From Vermamoeba vermiformis (Eukaryota; Tubulinea; Echinamoebida), in the NCBI GenBank assembly GCA_045837725.1, contig JBEWZL010000195.1, forward strand, positions 1 through 54,614: a stretch of DNA of 54,614 bases. The letters run 5' to 3'. Position numbers and translations under genes: made by a program. A model generated the notes under the pieces. That model did no database searches. It saw only the letters and a program-made list of their open reading frames with translations, and was not told where the DNA came from. Below, in pieces: positions 45,701 to 54,614 of this stretch. Position 1 is the first letter of the stretch; each line of letters begins with the position of its first letter.

Positions 45701-46764
45701 ATTTTGACGCAACGCTTGGACTTCTTTTTCACGCACTATTTCGACACATTGCGCGCTCAAAGACTAGTATCGTCATTGAATCATTTGTATATGATAGTAA
45801 GTACATCTTATATTGATAAGGGTATATTAATTAATATTGTCTAGTGTGCGCACTATCAACTGAAAAATCCGTACATTACACCGACGGTCATTAAATGCAT
45901 GCTCGATTTTTTCTTGGAAGCAGAACAATCTCCGCATGACCCTCAGTGGCCTAAAGTGGTGCGTACATGATAATAAGACCTAGTAGTATTAATCCTGACC
46001 TATTTTTAGCTCCCTGAAATCATTCGAATCTACGTTCTCGGTCATCCGCGTAAAACTTATGCAGCGTTGTTGAAATCAAAGTTAAAAGAGAGTGGATGGT
46101 TTTTAACGACCATAGAGGCCAATGATGTAAGCACTTATCATAGTACTAAGTTTTCGTACCGGAAATCTGACAGCATTTCATAGCATCGTAGAAGCGCTGT
46201 CTTTGAAGCATTATCTTTTTTGGTGATATATTTTGGAATCGATTACTCTTTGGTAAGTTATCTTTTTTAATTTTTTAAGAAAATTAATCGTTTTTGTAGA
46301 GTCTGTTTAATTCTCCACTCCCGACCTTAGAACTCTTAAAGAGTAAGTAACTCGGTCATTAGCTTTCATATGTGCTTATTATTGCTATGATAGAGGTCAG
46401 AGATAGCTGCCTTCAATTTTATATGGAGACTAAGGCGACTCTGTCGCTGGGTACAAACGTCTTTTTGGAAGTTTTCATAGTGCTGAGCTCAGCAGCGCTG
46501 TTCAAGCAAGAAATATTGGAATTTAGATTTTTCCAAACGTTCATTTTTAATATGGAGATGATTACGGATGCGCTCGAAAAAATTACCAGTGACGAAGAAG
46601 TTAAGCAACAATACGGCACTGGCAACGAGGAGTTTGATAAGTTTATTGTCGAGGATATATTGGAGGCTCATCACGGATTTACGGCTTGGTATTGGGTCGG
46701 CGTATTGAAACATTACGGAAGAGTGCTTGCGTTGGAGAATAGTGAAGACAAACCTCCTGAATAA
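42706..46764 (+). CDS. F-box protein with long alpha-solenoid
   Basis: Start ATG 42706 (MSNPLKRGREESQPDVDEG), followed by a likely nuclear signal (PSKKQKI) and an F-box (ILDYLHDELVQHILVFVPHEHVGSLRLVCK..., with the second half in exon 2: FNNIIQSQEYWRRKSIEEWD). The rest, some 900 residues over about 18 exons, is helical with HEAT/ARM-like pairs (ELVPILFATVAKVFYDP, ALDAIKSDNEEVLHAGLVLLYETATF, GRVLALENSED at the end). The general look is like importin-beta relatives, but I cannot assign a subfamily. The F-box suggests an SCF substrate receptor, with the solenoid as binding surface. Exon borders are well formed; the function is open. Confidence 0.75.
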
Positions 46765-46924
46765 ACTTAAAGCTTACTCCACATCATAGTATTATTTATT
46801 AACTGATCTGTCTTTGGTGCCGTTGTGTTTTACTGGGGATTCAGGTTTTGACCAATTTTGACCGACGCAAAACTGAGGAGTTCGTGGCGATTTCTTCTTT
46901 TATGTATTCTGTAAAATAGCAACA

Positions 46925-48006
46925 ATGTCGGACGAAGACAGCTCAGGAAATAAAAATGAAAGCGATTCGGCGATCAGAGAACAAGATCGATACTTGCCGA
47001 TCGCGAATATCAACCGTATTATGAGGAAGTCTTTGCCTAATGCAGCAAAAATATCTAAAGACGCTAAAGAGTGCGTTCAAGAATGCGTATCGGAATTTGT
47101 GAGCTTTATTACCTCAGAGTAAGTAAATTTTTTTTCGGTTCGAGATCTTGCTTTTAACAATTCCGAAAAATATTATAATAATTACACAAAATATTTGGTT
47201 GCAGTTGAAAGCATAATATAGCATTGGAACCTTAACAGAATTAATTCCAAAATTAATTTAATTTTCGAGAAATTATACTAACCGGCGAATGATTAGAGCC
47301 AGCGAGAAGTGCGTCAATGAGAAAAGAAAAACAATTAACGGAGATGATATTATCGTCGCTTTATCCACATTAGGCTTTGATAATTATGTTGAGCCGCTCC
47401 GTCTTTATTTGCATAAATTACGCGAGGTAATTAACAGCTTTCCGAATATTGAAAATTAATTGCAACACATATTTGTCTTATTTACTAATTGTGATTTTTA
47501 TTCAAGTACAATTCACAATCGCAAACGAAAAAACCATCGTCGAAGCGAGGCGGTGAGGAAAGTTCCTCGGGTCCAAAGCAGACTGAAGTGCCTGCAATGA
47601 ATGCTGTCGCTATTCCACCCACCATGTATGCTAATTATAGCGTAAGTAGTACTACTGACCTAGGATTGATCATACATTTCGGTATCTTCTAATTACGACT
47701 TCATTTATTTGAGCTTTTAGATTAAAATTCTAGTTTACTTAGTATTGATGCAGAACTTATTTATAGTAAACAGTATTATACTGGATGGTTTTGACGAAAT
47801 GCAAATTGAGTTTTCGAGCAGATCTTTTGAGCTTTGTTTTGCTTGCCTTATTATTTTATTCTAACAATGTATTCGTATAGAACTACGCAGTGCCACCAGG
47901 TTTTCCCAAAACGGGTGCCTACGTGATCACACCTGGCGGTATTCCAGCTAGTACAATGGTTGGAGGTGAGCCGTCCACACCGCCTGAACAAAGCACGCAG
48001 CAATAA
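46925..48006 (+). CDS. NFYB: Nuclear transcription factor Y subunit B (NF-YB/CBF-A)
   Basis: Four exons, start ATG 46925, stop 48004-48006. [40 protein letters not shown] and, after an intron of about 180 bases, [20 protein letters not shown] and [18 protein letters not shown] are almost the textbook histone-fold core of NF-YB. The [14 protein letters not shown] helix and the KRKTINGDD loop, used for DNA contact and NF-YC pairing, are conserved. The C-terminal 90 residues are Ser/Pro/Gln-rich. It should pair with NF-YC and NF-YA on CCAAT boxes. An AATAAA follows at 48038. Confidence 0.97.
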
Positions 48007-48217
48007 TAAGCCAGTATTAGTTAAAATAGTCAATTTTAATAAATGTAATATATTGAAGAAAACGCAATTTCTTACCATAATAATTCAAAATTAAGCGCGC
48101 AACACCGGACGAATGGGCCACAAAACTGACAAATAAGTTCAAACAAAAAGTAATGCGCGAATACACTGATAATCAACTGCAATATTTTAATTGATAGCAG
48201 AAAACCACCACTGAAGG

Positions 48218-49029
48218 ATGGGCAACGCTTCGTAAGTGAAGTTTGCGTCTGAAGAATTAAATTTATATTACTCAAGTTGATTAATCGATTTTCAGCAGAA
48301 TAAATACAATAAATAGTGCACATGCAGCACAACTGGAGGATTTTGGTCTGCACTCACTTCCCGACGAGATTTTAGCGTTAATTGTTGACTATATTGATTT
48401 CCATGACTACATTTCATTGATTATGGCGTGCAAATATTCTTATAATAGTTTATTCGGCGCTGTAAGTATTTTTAAGTCAAGTTTAATTAACATTCAGCAT
48501 TTAACTAATTTTCAAATAATTTCTGCAGAACAATCTTCTTTGGTGCTATGCATGCAAGAGTATTGGCGGAGTTAATTATGTATTCAAATCTCTACAATTT
48601 TTAAAGCGCTGGAAGGATAATGGACAGATTGACTTAACACAAGCGCTCGACTTGACAGATCGCAAATTGATAGATCAACTTGACATGCGGGTACTTATTC
48701 GTGAATATAATTATCACATTGTCACCAAGGATATTATACGCAAAGGAATTATGGAAACTTATACTCGATATTATCTTTCTGACGAAGGAAAGTTCTACTC
48801 GAAGATCTCAATTGAAAAATACAACGTACTGCAAGTATGGACACTATATTACGTCAATAGCAAAGCTAAAAGCGCTAATTATAACACTGATTTTTATTAT
48901 TTGGTCGATTTGCAAGACTTTGTAAAAACAAAGGGTTTTACCAAAGACAAATTGGAGAAGTTTCCTTACGTGGCAGCAAATAGGCTCGTGGCTTATGTAA
49001 TACCATGGTATTCGAAGATTTTGGCATGA
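48218..49029 (+). CDS. Small F-box-like protein
   Basis: Exon 1 is tiny (ATG 48218, MGNAS, donor at 48232), joined in phase to the exon from 48296 (RINTINSAHAAQLEDFG). LHSLPDEILALIVDYIDFHDYISLIMACKYSYNSLF is an F-box-type helix pattern (LPDEIL...I..Y.....YISLIMACK). A third exon starts at 48530 (NNLLWCYACKSIGG, the usual W-x after an F-box) and runs to the stop. The remainder, about 160 residues, is helical and of no known family. The Gly-2 start might be myristoylated, but the usual serine at position 6 is absent. It may be an SCF adaptor. Confidence 0.7.
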
Positions 49030-49262
49030 AATTGCAAGCTAACTCACGTTACGAGGCAGATGCGGCTTAAAGCCCTTAAACTGAAATAGATCCGCTTGCG
49101 AACTAGGAGCCGATATTTAAGAGATTAATAAAAATGAATTGTAACGATCATGTTTAATGCATTTGATTGGTTCTTAGCTCGGTGATTCGCAGGGTGGTTT
49201 AATTCTATGTACACTACTATGTTACAACAGGCATGGTTCGTACCCAATAAGGCAAATTACAA

Positions 49263-51714
49263 TTAATTTTTCTGCGTTGAAATAATCTTTGCAGCTATTT
49301 CAACGGCGGCTTCTATATCAGGTGCATAATACGCGTTCAATACGGCGTCAGTACATTCCGGAAAATGGTCCGCAAGTGAGGATCTGACACGTGTCAATTT
49401 TCGGTAATTGTTGTCAATGTACACGACCGGTCGGTCAATCAAAGTCGCCATAATTGATGCGTGCAATCGATCGGAAATGATCACGCGACCGCGACTAAGC
49501 ATTGAATTGCCTAATTGGGTTCGATACGACACCATCGCTTCGATGCTTTGGTCTTTGCCAGGATATAGATATCGATCTGGTAGTATCGCTGTGATATTGC
49601 TGACTACCTCGTCGGCCATTTTTGCCACAGGAAATCCCAAAATAGGAAAGTCGAAAAATTCCGCTGTCAAGTCCGCTTTCTTTGCTAAGTCCTTTATAGT
49701 TTGCTTGTCTAATGTAAGCGTATTAGTATTGTTAGATAATAAATACTATTGATATAAGTTGGTCCTTACTTGAAATAGCAGATTCGGAGTCTTGTCGGAT
49801 CAAGAAAAAAAGATCCACGACCGGATCTGCATTAGGCAACAACGGTCCGAGCATGAAAGCCGCATCGGGTAAGTAAATAGCCTTTTCTATTTTAAACTTA
49901 TCCTTGGCCAATTGCAAGGATTCGTTGTCTCGAAGCGTCATCGTCAAGTTTGGATGTCGGTAGCTTTTCACCGCCAGATCCAAGCGCTCTTGTGATTTGT
50001 AGTGGATACTTTGCGGCAACATGACTAGTCGTGCATTATACAAAAAGTTGTCGTAGCCAATCACATTGATCAGCTGCCATCGATCGCTGTCTGCTTCGGG
50101 ATAAATGTCACCCACATTGCCACCACCTGTCATGAACAAAACTCCGTTGTGAATGTCAATTTGTCCCTAAACATAAAAAACTCACATTAGCACCACTGAT
50201 ATTATGATTACTGATAACGTCGGTCTGGATTGGTCAATTTTTCAGATCTGGATGTGCCACGAATCCAATTACTTACCGTTATAAGTAGATTATACGATTT
50301 GAAATTATCTACCAGCGTAGGTGAGCGTTGTGCTATTTGTCCATATATATTCCATAGTGTAGTCTGGCCGTTGTAAATGAACGCATCGCCCAAGTTCCAA
50401 TGATCCGGAAAATGAACGACTGCAAAGTTAGCGTTGGGTTTGATCATTGATGATACTTGATCTATATATAACGATCGTGTTTTGTGCAGACACTGCTGTC
50501 GCATTTGCTTTCTCACGCCTACTGACATGGATCTGTCGTTGAAATCGATCGGTAGGATCTCCACACTTGGTTTCTTAAACGTAGTTTGTTCGGTATTATA
50601 ATCGATCTTTTGAGGTGAAGTTTGCCATTGTACGTGCACTATAAATAGCACAAAAGTCACAATGATGACACCTGTCAATTTTTGAGTCGCGTAGCTGTTG
50701 CGCTGTTGCATGATTCGAGGCGTTATAATATCGTTGTAATGCTGATCTATCAACGGCTCTTCATCAAATCTATTATATGCAGCCATGGCTATCAACACCA
50801 TCGATATTAAGACGATCAGTAAAGGGATCCCGGAACTCGTCAAGATGGCAGATGTGACTCCACAAATAAGACTCGCAGTAACAGTGGTCGTTTCCTTCGT
50901 TGTTGGTAATGATTGTCTCGTGCATATGAAAGCTAAACAAGCCAAAGAACCGCTTGCAATCAGCAATTTTAGGTCCGGAATTCGGTTCATGAACAAGTCC
51001 CGTTCGACAGGTGTTACGAGCCACAAGACGAGACACAACGCTGCGTCGGATACGATGTCCGATTGAACGACTATCATCTTCGAGTGCTGAGAGGATAATT
51101 TCTTGGCTTCTAGTCTGACTATCGATGAACTCGCTGCGAAAGCCACATCCAGCAATGAAATCGACTTGTTTGCTCGTAGAAATAAAATTGAGCCAACCAA
51201 ACTGAGCCACAGCATCTTCTTATTGTCTATTTTCTGCTCCATAGCATTGGTAGCAGTAATTGCCAGTAACTAAAAGCCACAAATTAGATCCGAATTTAAT
51301 ACACGTGATTTTGTGCTGTTGCTAATTTATCATTAAATATGTCGGCATATCGATAAGTCCATCGTAATTCGTAAGATATCGAAAAATTAATGTAATCATG
51401 ATAACGGAAGTGTTCCGCGTTTGTTTTACCTGGATCAAAACGTATGAGGTTAGATCGACGTTGCTTATCGCCAAAAAGAATAGTAACATCTCGCTTCCTC
51501 TATAAATAGCCAGTTCTACGTTCGCCGCGTTGAATATACGGGTTTCTTTGTTCATTCCTTGCAGCATCCCGTTAAAAATCAACGCCATTGCGGCACGGGC
51601 CATAGTTAATATCATAGGCGCCGATAATATCGATAGAAAATAATATGAGAGCAGAATTTTGGCCGTTTCAGCAGCGATGCCAGCAATAACATCGCGCTGG
51701 CACTGAATCCGCAT
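49263..51714 (-). CDS. Transporter-like membrane domain fused to polysaccharide pyruvyl transferase
   Basis: Start ATG 51712-51714, stop 49263-49265. The first 270 residues are a polytopic membrane domain with about eight helices (ETAKILLSYYFLSILSAP, EMLLFFLAISNVDLTSYVLI, LCLVLWLVTP, IPLLIVLISMVLIAMAAYN); the AET-K and NVDLTSYVLIQ patterns recall nucleotide-sugar/triose-phosphate transporters of the DMT group. A further helix (LTGVIIVTFVLFIVHVQW) leads to the transferase (PF04230-type) with NFAVVHFPDHWNLGDAFI, FMTGGGNVGDIYPE, RLVMLPQSIHYKS, PDAAFMLG and RVIISDRLHASIMA, as in CsaB and fission-yeast Pvg1. It should add pyruvate ketals from PEP to sugars in the Golgi. In fission yeast a separate DMT-type Golgi protein supplies the PEP; here both seem joined. 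A TGACACGTGTCA palindrome lies in the coding part at 49385. Confidence 0.82.
49385..49396. repeat. TGACACGTGTCA palindrome, copy 6
   Basis: In the coding sequence of the pyruvyltransferase domain (the KLTRVRS stretch), the only copy in an exon. Confidence 0.7.
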
Positions 51715-52138
51715 GGTATACCAATTCTGATTCTTATTCTACTTATTCTATCTAAAAATAATGCCTCAACATGTGTCGTTCATGTTGTGCATAAATAAAT
51801 TCCAATAAACTGAAACACAACATTGGCAATGCAGAAAGATTCTGCCTGACAAATGACGGCTTTAAATTTAATTCGGGTATTTGAACGATTTCGTCAGCTT
51901 GACGATAGTTATAATTAAATCGATTATCTAATATTTGGAACTGCATAAATATTCGTAGCTTTTTGAATTGGGGGTGAGTGTAACGAATTGCGAATATCGT
52001 TGGAACGATATTGCGCATCGTTAGGGAAATGTCCCTTTCGATAGCATAAATAGCGCTGTAACTATCACAATAAACGTCTTCTTATCCTACTCCTTGTCTT
52101 ACAATCATTTCATTTGGTTCCGAACATACCGGTCAACA
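51715..52138. other. Spacer between the transferase gene and the retroelement gag
   Basis: 424 bases. They hold the transferase promoter and probably the left LTR of the retroelement, whose borders I cannot set without its other LTR. TGGTTCCGAACA at about 52115 would suit a tRNA primer-binding site. A minus-strand open frame (51752-52018) is not supported. Confidence 0.4.
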
Positions 52139-53158
52139 ATGGAGCGAGATCTCGTCTCTCCGTTCAAGAAACTGTCACACGTGCCTATTTATAAGGAGCG
52201 GGAGGATATGAATATTGACTCTGCTAAAGTCAATAGTTTCATTGCTGCCGTTGATCCGATTCCTGATCCTGACACGCAACGTCAACAATGCTTTGAATGG
52301 TTCACCAACCTAGCTCTCACCGTTCAAATCTTCAGTCTCAACTCTGCCGAGCTTCTACGTGCTCTGATGACTCGATTGGCTTCTCACAAGCACCACATCC
52401 AAAAGTGTCTCAATGTTGACGATCCGCACAAAATTCTCGAGAATCTTTCTGCAAGCATTCTCAGAGTTAAGGCCTACGCTAGTCTCGATGAAATCCTCAA
52501 TTTTAGAATGACTTTTAACGAAACTGTTGAAAGTTATTTTAATCGAGCGGTGGAACTTACAACCCGCTCAGATCTTAAAAGCGAATCTCAACAACTCGAT
52601 CTGATCCTCAAAGGTTTGCCCAACGACTGGAAAGCTCAAATGGTCACGTTTCCCGAAGCCAAGAATGTAGAAGAACTCTACCAGCAACTCATTCAACTCG
52701 AAGATCGTCGCAGAAAGTTATTCCGACCTAAATCCGGATCTGAACAGAGAAATGTCAAACGAACGCCAGAAAAATCCAAAAATTCTGGTAAGCAACAAAA
52801 CGGTTCCAATTCTACGGCCAATATCACCTGCTTTGCTTGTGGTGGTAAAGGTCATTATTCGTACGAGTGCAACGTTGCATCTGACACTGCACGCGAAACT
52901 TTGCCCTTCGATCCTCGCAACGTCACAGTTCGCAAGAAAGATTATCGTACCTCGCCATCAGCCCCTTCTCAGCCCCAGAAGAGTTCAACTCCGTCAGATA
53001 CGTCTCGCTATGTTGCTCGCTCGCCCTACAAACCACCTGGTCAACGCCCACACGACATCGCCGAAGTCCACGAGATGAATTATGCTCCTCAACATGTCCA
53101 ATCAGCCCCTAACAACAACAACGTGAGATCTGTGCCTGGATCTCGTCCGGAAAACTAG
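52139..53158 (+). CDS. gag: Retroelement gag
   Basis: Gag with an all-helical capsid-like region (a PF03732-type retrotransposon gag pattern) and, near residue 230, one CCHC zinc knuckle (CFACGGKGHYSYEC). A Pro/Ser/Gln-rich tail follows. Confidence 0.85.
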   Translation: MERDLVSPFKKLSHVPIYKEREDMNIDSAKVNSFIAAVDPIPDPDTQRQQCFEWFTNLALTVQIFSLNSAELLRALMTRLASHKHHIQKCLNVDDPHKILENLSASILRVKAYASLDEILNFRMTFNETVESYFNRAVELTTRSDLKSESQQLDLILKGLPNDWKAQMVTFPEAKNVEELYQQLIQLEDRRRKLFRPKSGSEQRNVKRTPEKSKNSGKQQNGSNSTANITCFACGGKGHYSYECNVASDTARETLPFDPRNVTVRKKDYRTSPSAPSQPQKSSTPSDTSRYVARSPYKPPGQRPHDIAEVHEMNYAPQHVQSAPNNNNVRSVPGSRPEN

Positions 53159-53209
53159 AACGCGACAAGAGTCAAGGCTCAACTGTTGTCGCGCAGTTAT
53201 TAGAGCCTA

Positions 53210-54614
53210 TGGATAAGAACAATGCGACCGACCACAACAACAAACCCGACACTCGCCCGCACATCCGTCTCGAAATTAATGACACTGCAGTGGATGCACT
53301 GGTTGACTCCGGAGCGTCTTTCACATTAATGAGAGTCGATGTCTACAATGCCCTACCCAACAAACCACCCCTCCAACCTCGATTCGCCAACTTGGGAGCG
53401 CTCAACGATACGCCGATCCCGAACATTGGTGAAATTTATGGATCAGTACGTATTAATTTGGTCACCTGGATAATACCAATTATTATCGTACCCCATATGC
53501 GCTCGCAATTTATTCTAGGGAATGATTTCCTCAGAAAATATCAAGCGTTACTAGATCAAGACAACAATCAACTCGTACTTCGCACTGACCCCAAGCACTC
53601 GCCCGTTACTCAAGAACGACAATTCATGAATATTCCGCCAGTCACTCCAATTCATCAAAAGCTCTATTTGGACGAAGAATTAGTTTTGGATCCGCGCACT
53701 CGAATCACTTATCAACTTCCAAACAACCGTGGCTCATTCTCTGGCATAGTAGAACCTAGCACACGCTTCAGACGCCTCTTCAAAGCTTCAGTTGGTCGTA
53801 CTCTTAGTGCTGTCCGCAACGGAGTAATGTACGTTCAATTTCTAAATATGGAATATCACGCCGTTACTATTCCTGCTGGTACTTTAATTGGACACTTTGT
53901 GCCCTACGATGACATCATCCTTCAACACCATCAAGGTCAAATCGCTTCTGTCGACAATGCTCAAGTCCCTGCCGCTCAGAAAGAAGAATTCTTCAAGAAA
54001 TTGGATCACTCGTTCCGAAAGTCCAAGATCAACACTGTTCAGTCACTCGCTCTTAAAGAAGTCTTGTTTCACTACCGTGATTTATTTGCCGACAATGACG
54101 AAGGAATGACAAATGTGTCAAACGTCAAATGTCACATCAATTTGACAGATCCGAATTCTCAGCCAGTTCAAGAACGACTCCGACGCACAACGCCACAACA
54201 GAAAGCCGTAATTGATGAAGAGATAGATTATATGCTTAAGAACAACGTAATAGAACCGTCTGAATCGCCATGGGCCGCGCCTGTCCATCTCGTCAAAAAG
54301 AAGAACGGAACATTTCGCTTTTGTATCGACTTTAGAGGGCTCAACGCCCTTACCAAGAAGGACGCCTATCCCCTGCCACGTATCGACGACACCCTGGATT
54401 CACTCGCAGGCATGGTTTACTTCACTACACTGGATGCACGAAAAGGCTATTGGCAAATCCTCATGAACGTCAACGACCGCGAGAAAACAGCTTTTGTATC
54501 ACACAGAGGCTTGTTTCAATTCAAACGAATGCCTTTTGGTTTAACGAACGCACCAGCAACATTTCAGCGAATGATGGATCTCGTACTTAGCGGTTTGCTC
54601 TATGAAATATGCTT
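53210..54614 (+). CDS. pol: Retroelement pol (protease and reverse transcriptase, partial)
   Basis: Aspartic protease motif VDSGASFTLM, then the reverse transcriptase with FCIDFRGLNALTKKDAYPLP, TTLDARKGYWQI and MPFGLTNAPATFQRMMD, typical of Ty3/gypsy. Gag and pol use separate frames, as is common in this family. The catalytic YxDD block lies past the edge. Confidence 0.88.

Larger units (their letters stand above)
52139..54614 (+). mobile_element. Ty3/gypsy-like LTR retrotransposon, 5' part, cut by the window edge
   Basis: Order gag - protease - reverse transcriptase, the Ty3/gypsy (Metaviridae) arrangement. It looks whole as far as it can be seen, with no obvious breaks, which suggests a young insertion; RNase H, integrase and the right LTR lie beyond the window. 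The left LTR probably lies in the preceding 400 bases. It points away from the transferase gene. Confidence 0.88.

Noticed and set aside
51752-52018. 88-residue minus-strand open frame upstream of the transferase gene
   Set aside because: No joinable splice site and no family; it probably overlaps the left LTR region.

Overview
This window looks like nuclear DNA of an intron-dense amoebozoan, close to dictyostelids and protosteloid slime moulds. The evidence: most genes are broken by many short introns of about 50-100 bases (GTAAGT-like donors, C/TAG acceptors, some TACTAAC branch sites), intergenic DNA is AT-rich, and one gene is a full-length homologue of Dictyostelium MEKK-alpha with its kinase, F-box and WD40 order. 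Other genes (NF-YB, a LEUNIG-type corepressor, a Vps10 sorting receptor, a RhoGAP, a TKL receptor kinase) are ordinary eukaryotic families. I worked by reading the sequence only; no database search was run.

Layout. 1-1161 (+): end of a gene with a DUF3990/ADP-ribosyltransferase-like HGT domain. 1509-4133 (+): membrane-bound transcription-factor-like protein with a MYRF-type self-cleaving S74 domain, one membrane segment and an LRR outer domain. 4304-9313 (-): MEKK-alpha homologue, with a complete 5S rRNA gene inside one of its introns (6534-6651). 9523-13357 (+): Vps10/sortilin receptor. 13432-15600 (-): RhoGAP. 15858-17474 (-): intronless secreted PQQ-propeller enzyme like bacterial polyvinyl-alcohol dehydrogenase. 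17475-19156: gene-poor. 19157-21436 (-): secreted CAP-WSC-WSC-papain fusion protease without a propeptide, head to head with 21634-22252 (+), a small membrane protein carrying a free-standing I29 (cathepsin propeptide inhibitor) domain. 22889-26059 (-): receptor TKL kinase. 26593-29466 and 32539-35390 (-): two HEAT-repeat paralogues with a recent gene-conversion tract, flanking a GPI-type beta-helix protein (29683-31617, -). 36016-37213 (+): SDR-like NAD(P)-binding protein. 37362-42101 (-): LEUNIG-like corepressor. 42706-46764 (+): F-box/alpha-solenoid protein. 46925-48006 (+): NF-YB. 48218-49029 (+): small F-box-like protein. 49263-51714 (-): transporter-like membrane domain fused to a polysaccharide pyruvyl transferase. 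52139 to the edge (+): 5' part of a Ty3/gypsy-like LTR retrotransposon.

The most interesting systems are: (i) the divergent pair of a propeptide-less papain-family protease and a membrane-tethered I29 inhibitor, which together look like a cathepsin zymogen split into two genes; (ii) the pyruvyltransferase fused to its probable substrate transporter; (iii) the self-cleaving membrane factor with an LRR ectodomain, which could couple outside recognition to nuclear action; and (iv) the 5S gene nested in a MAPKKK intron. A perfect 12-base palindrome with a CACGTG core occurs six times, far above chance.
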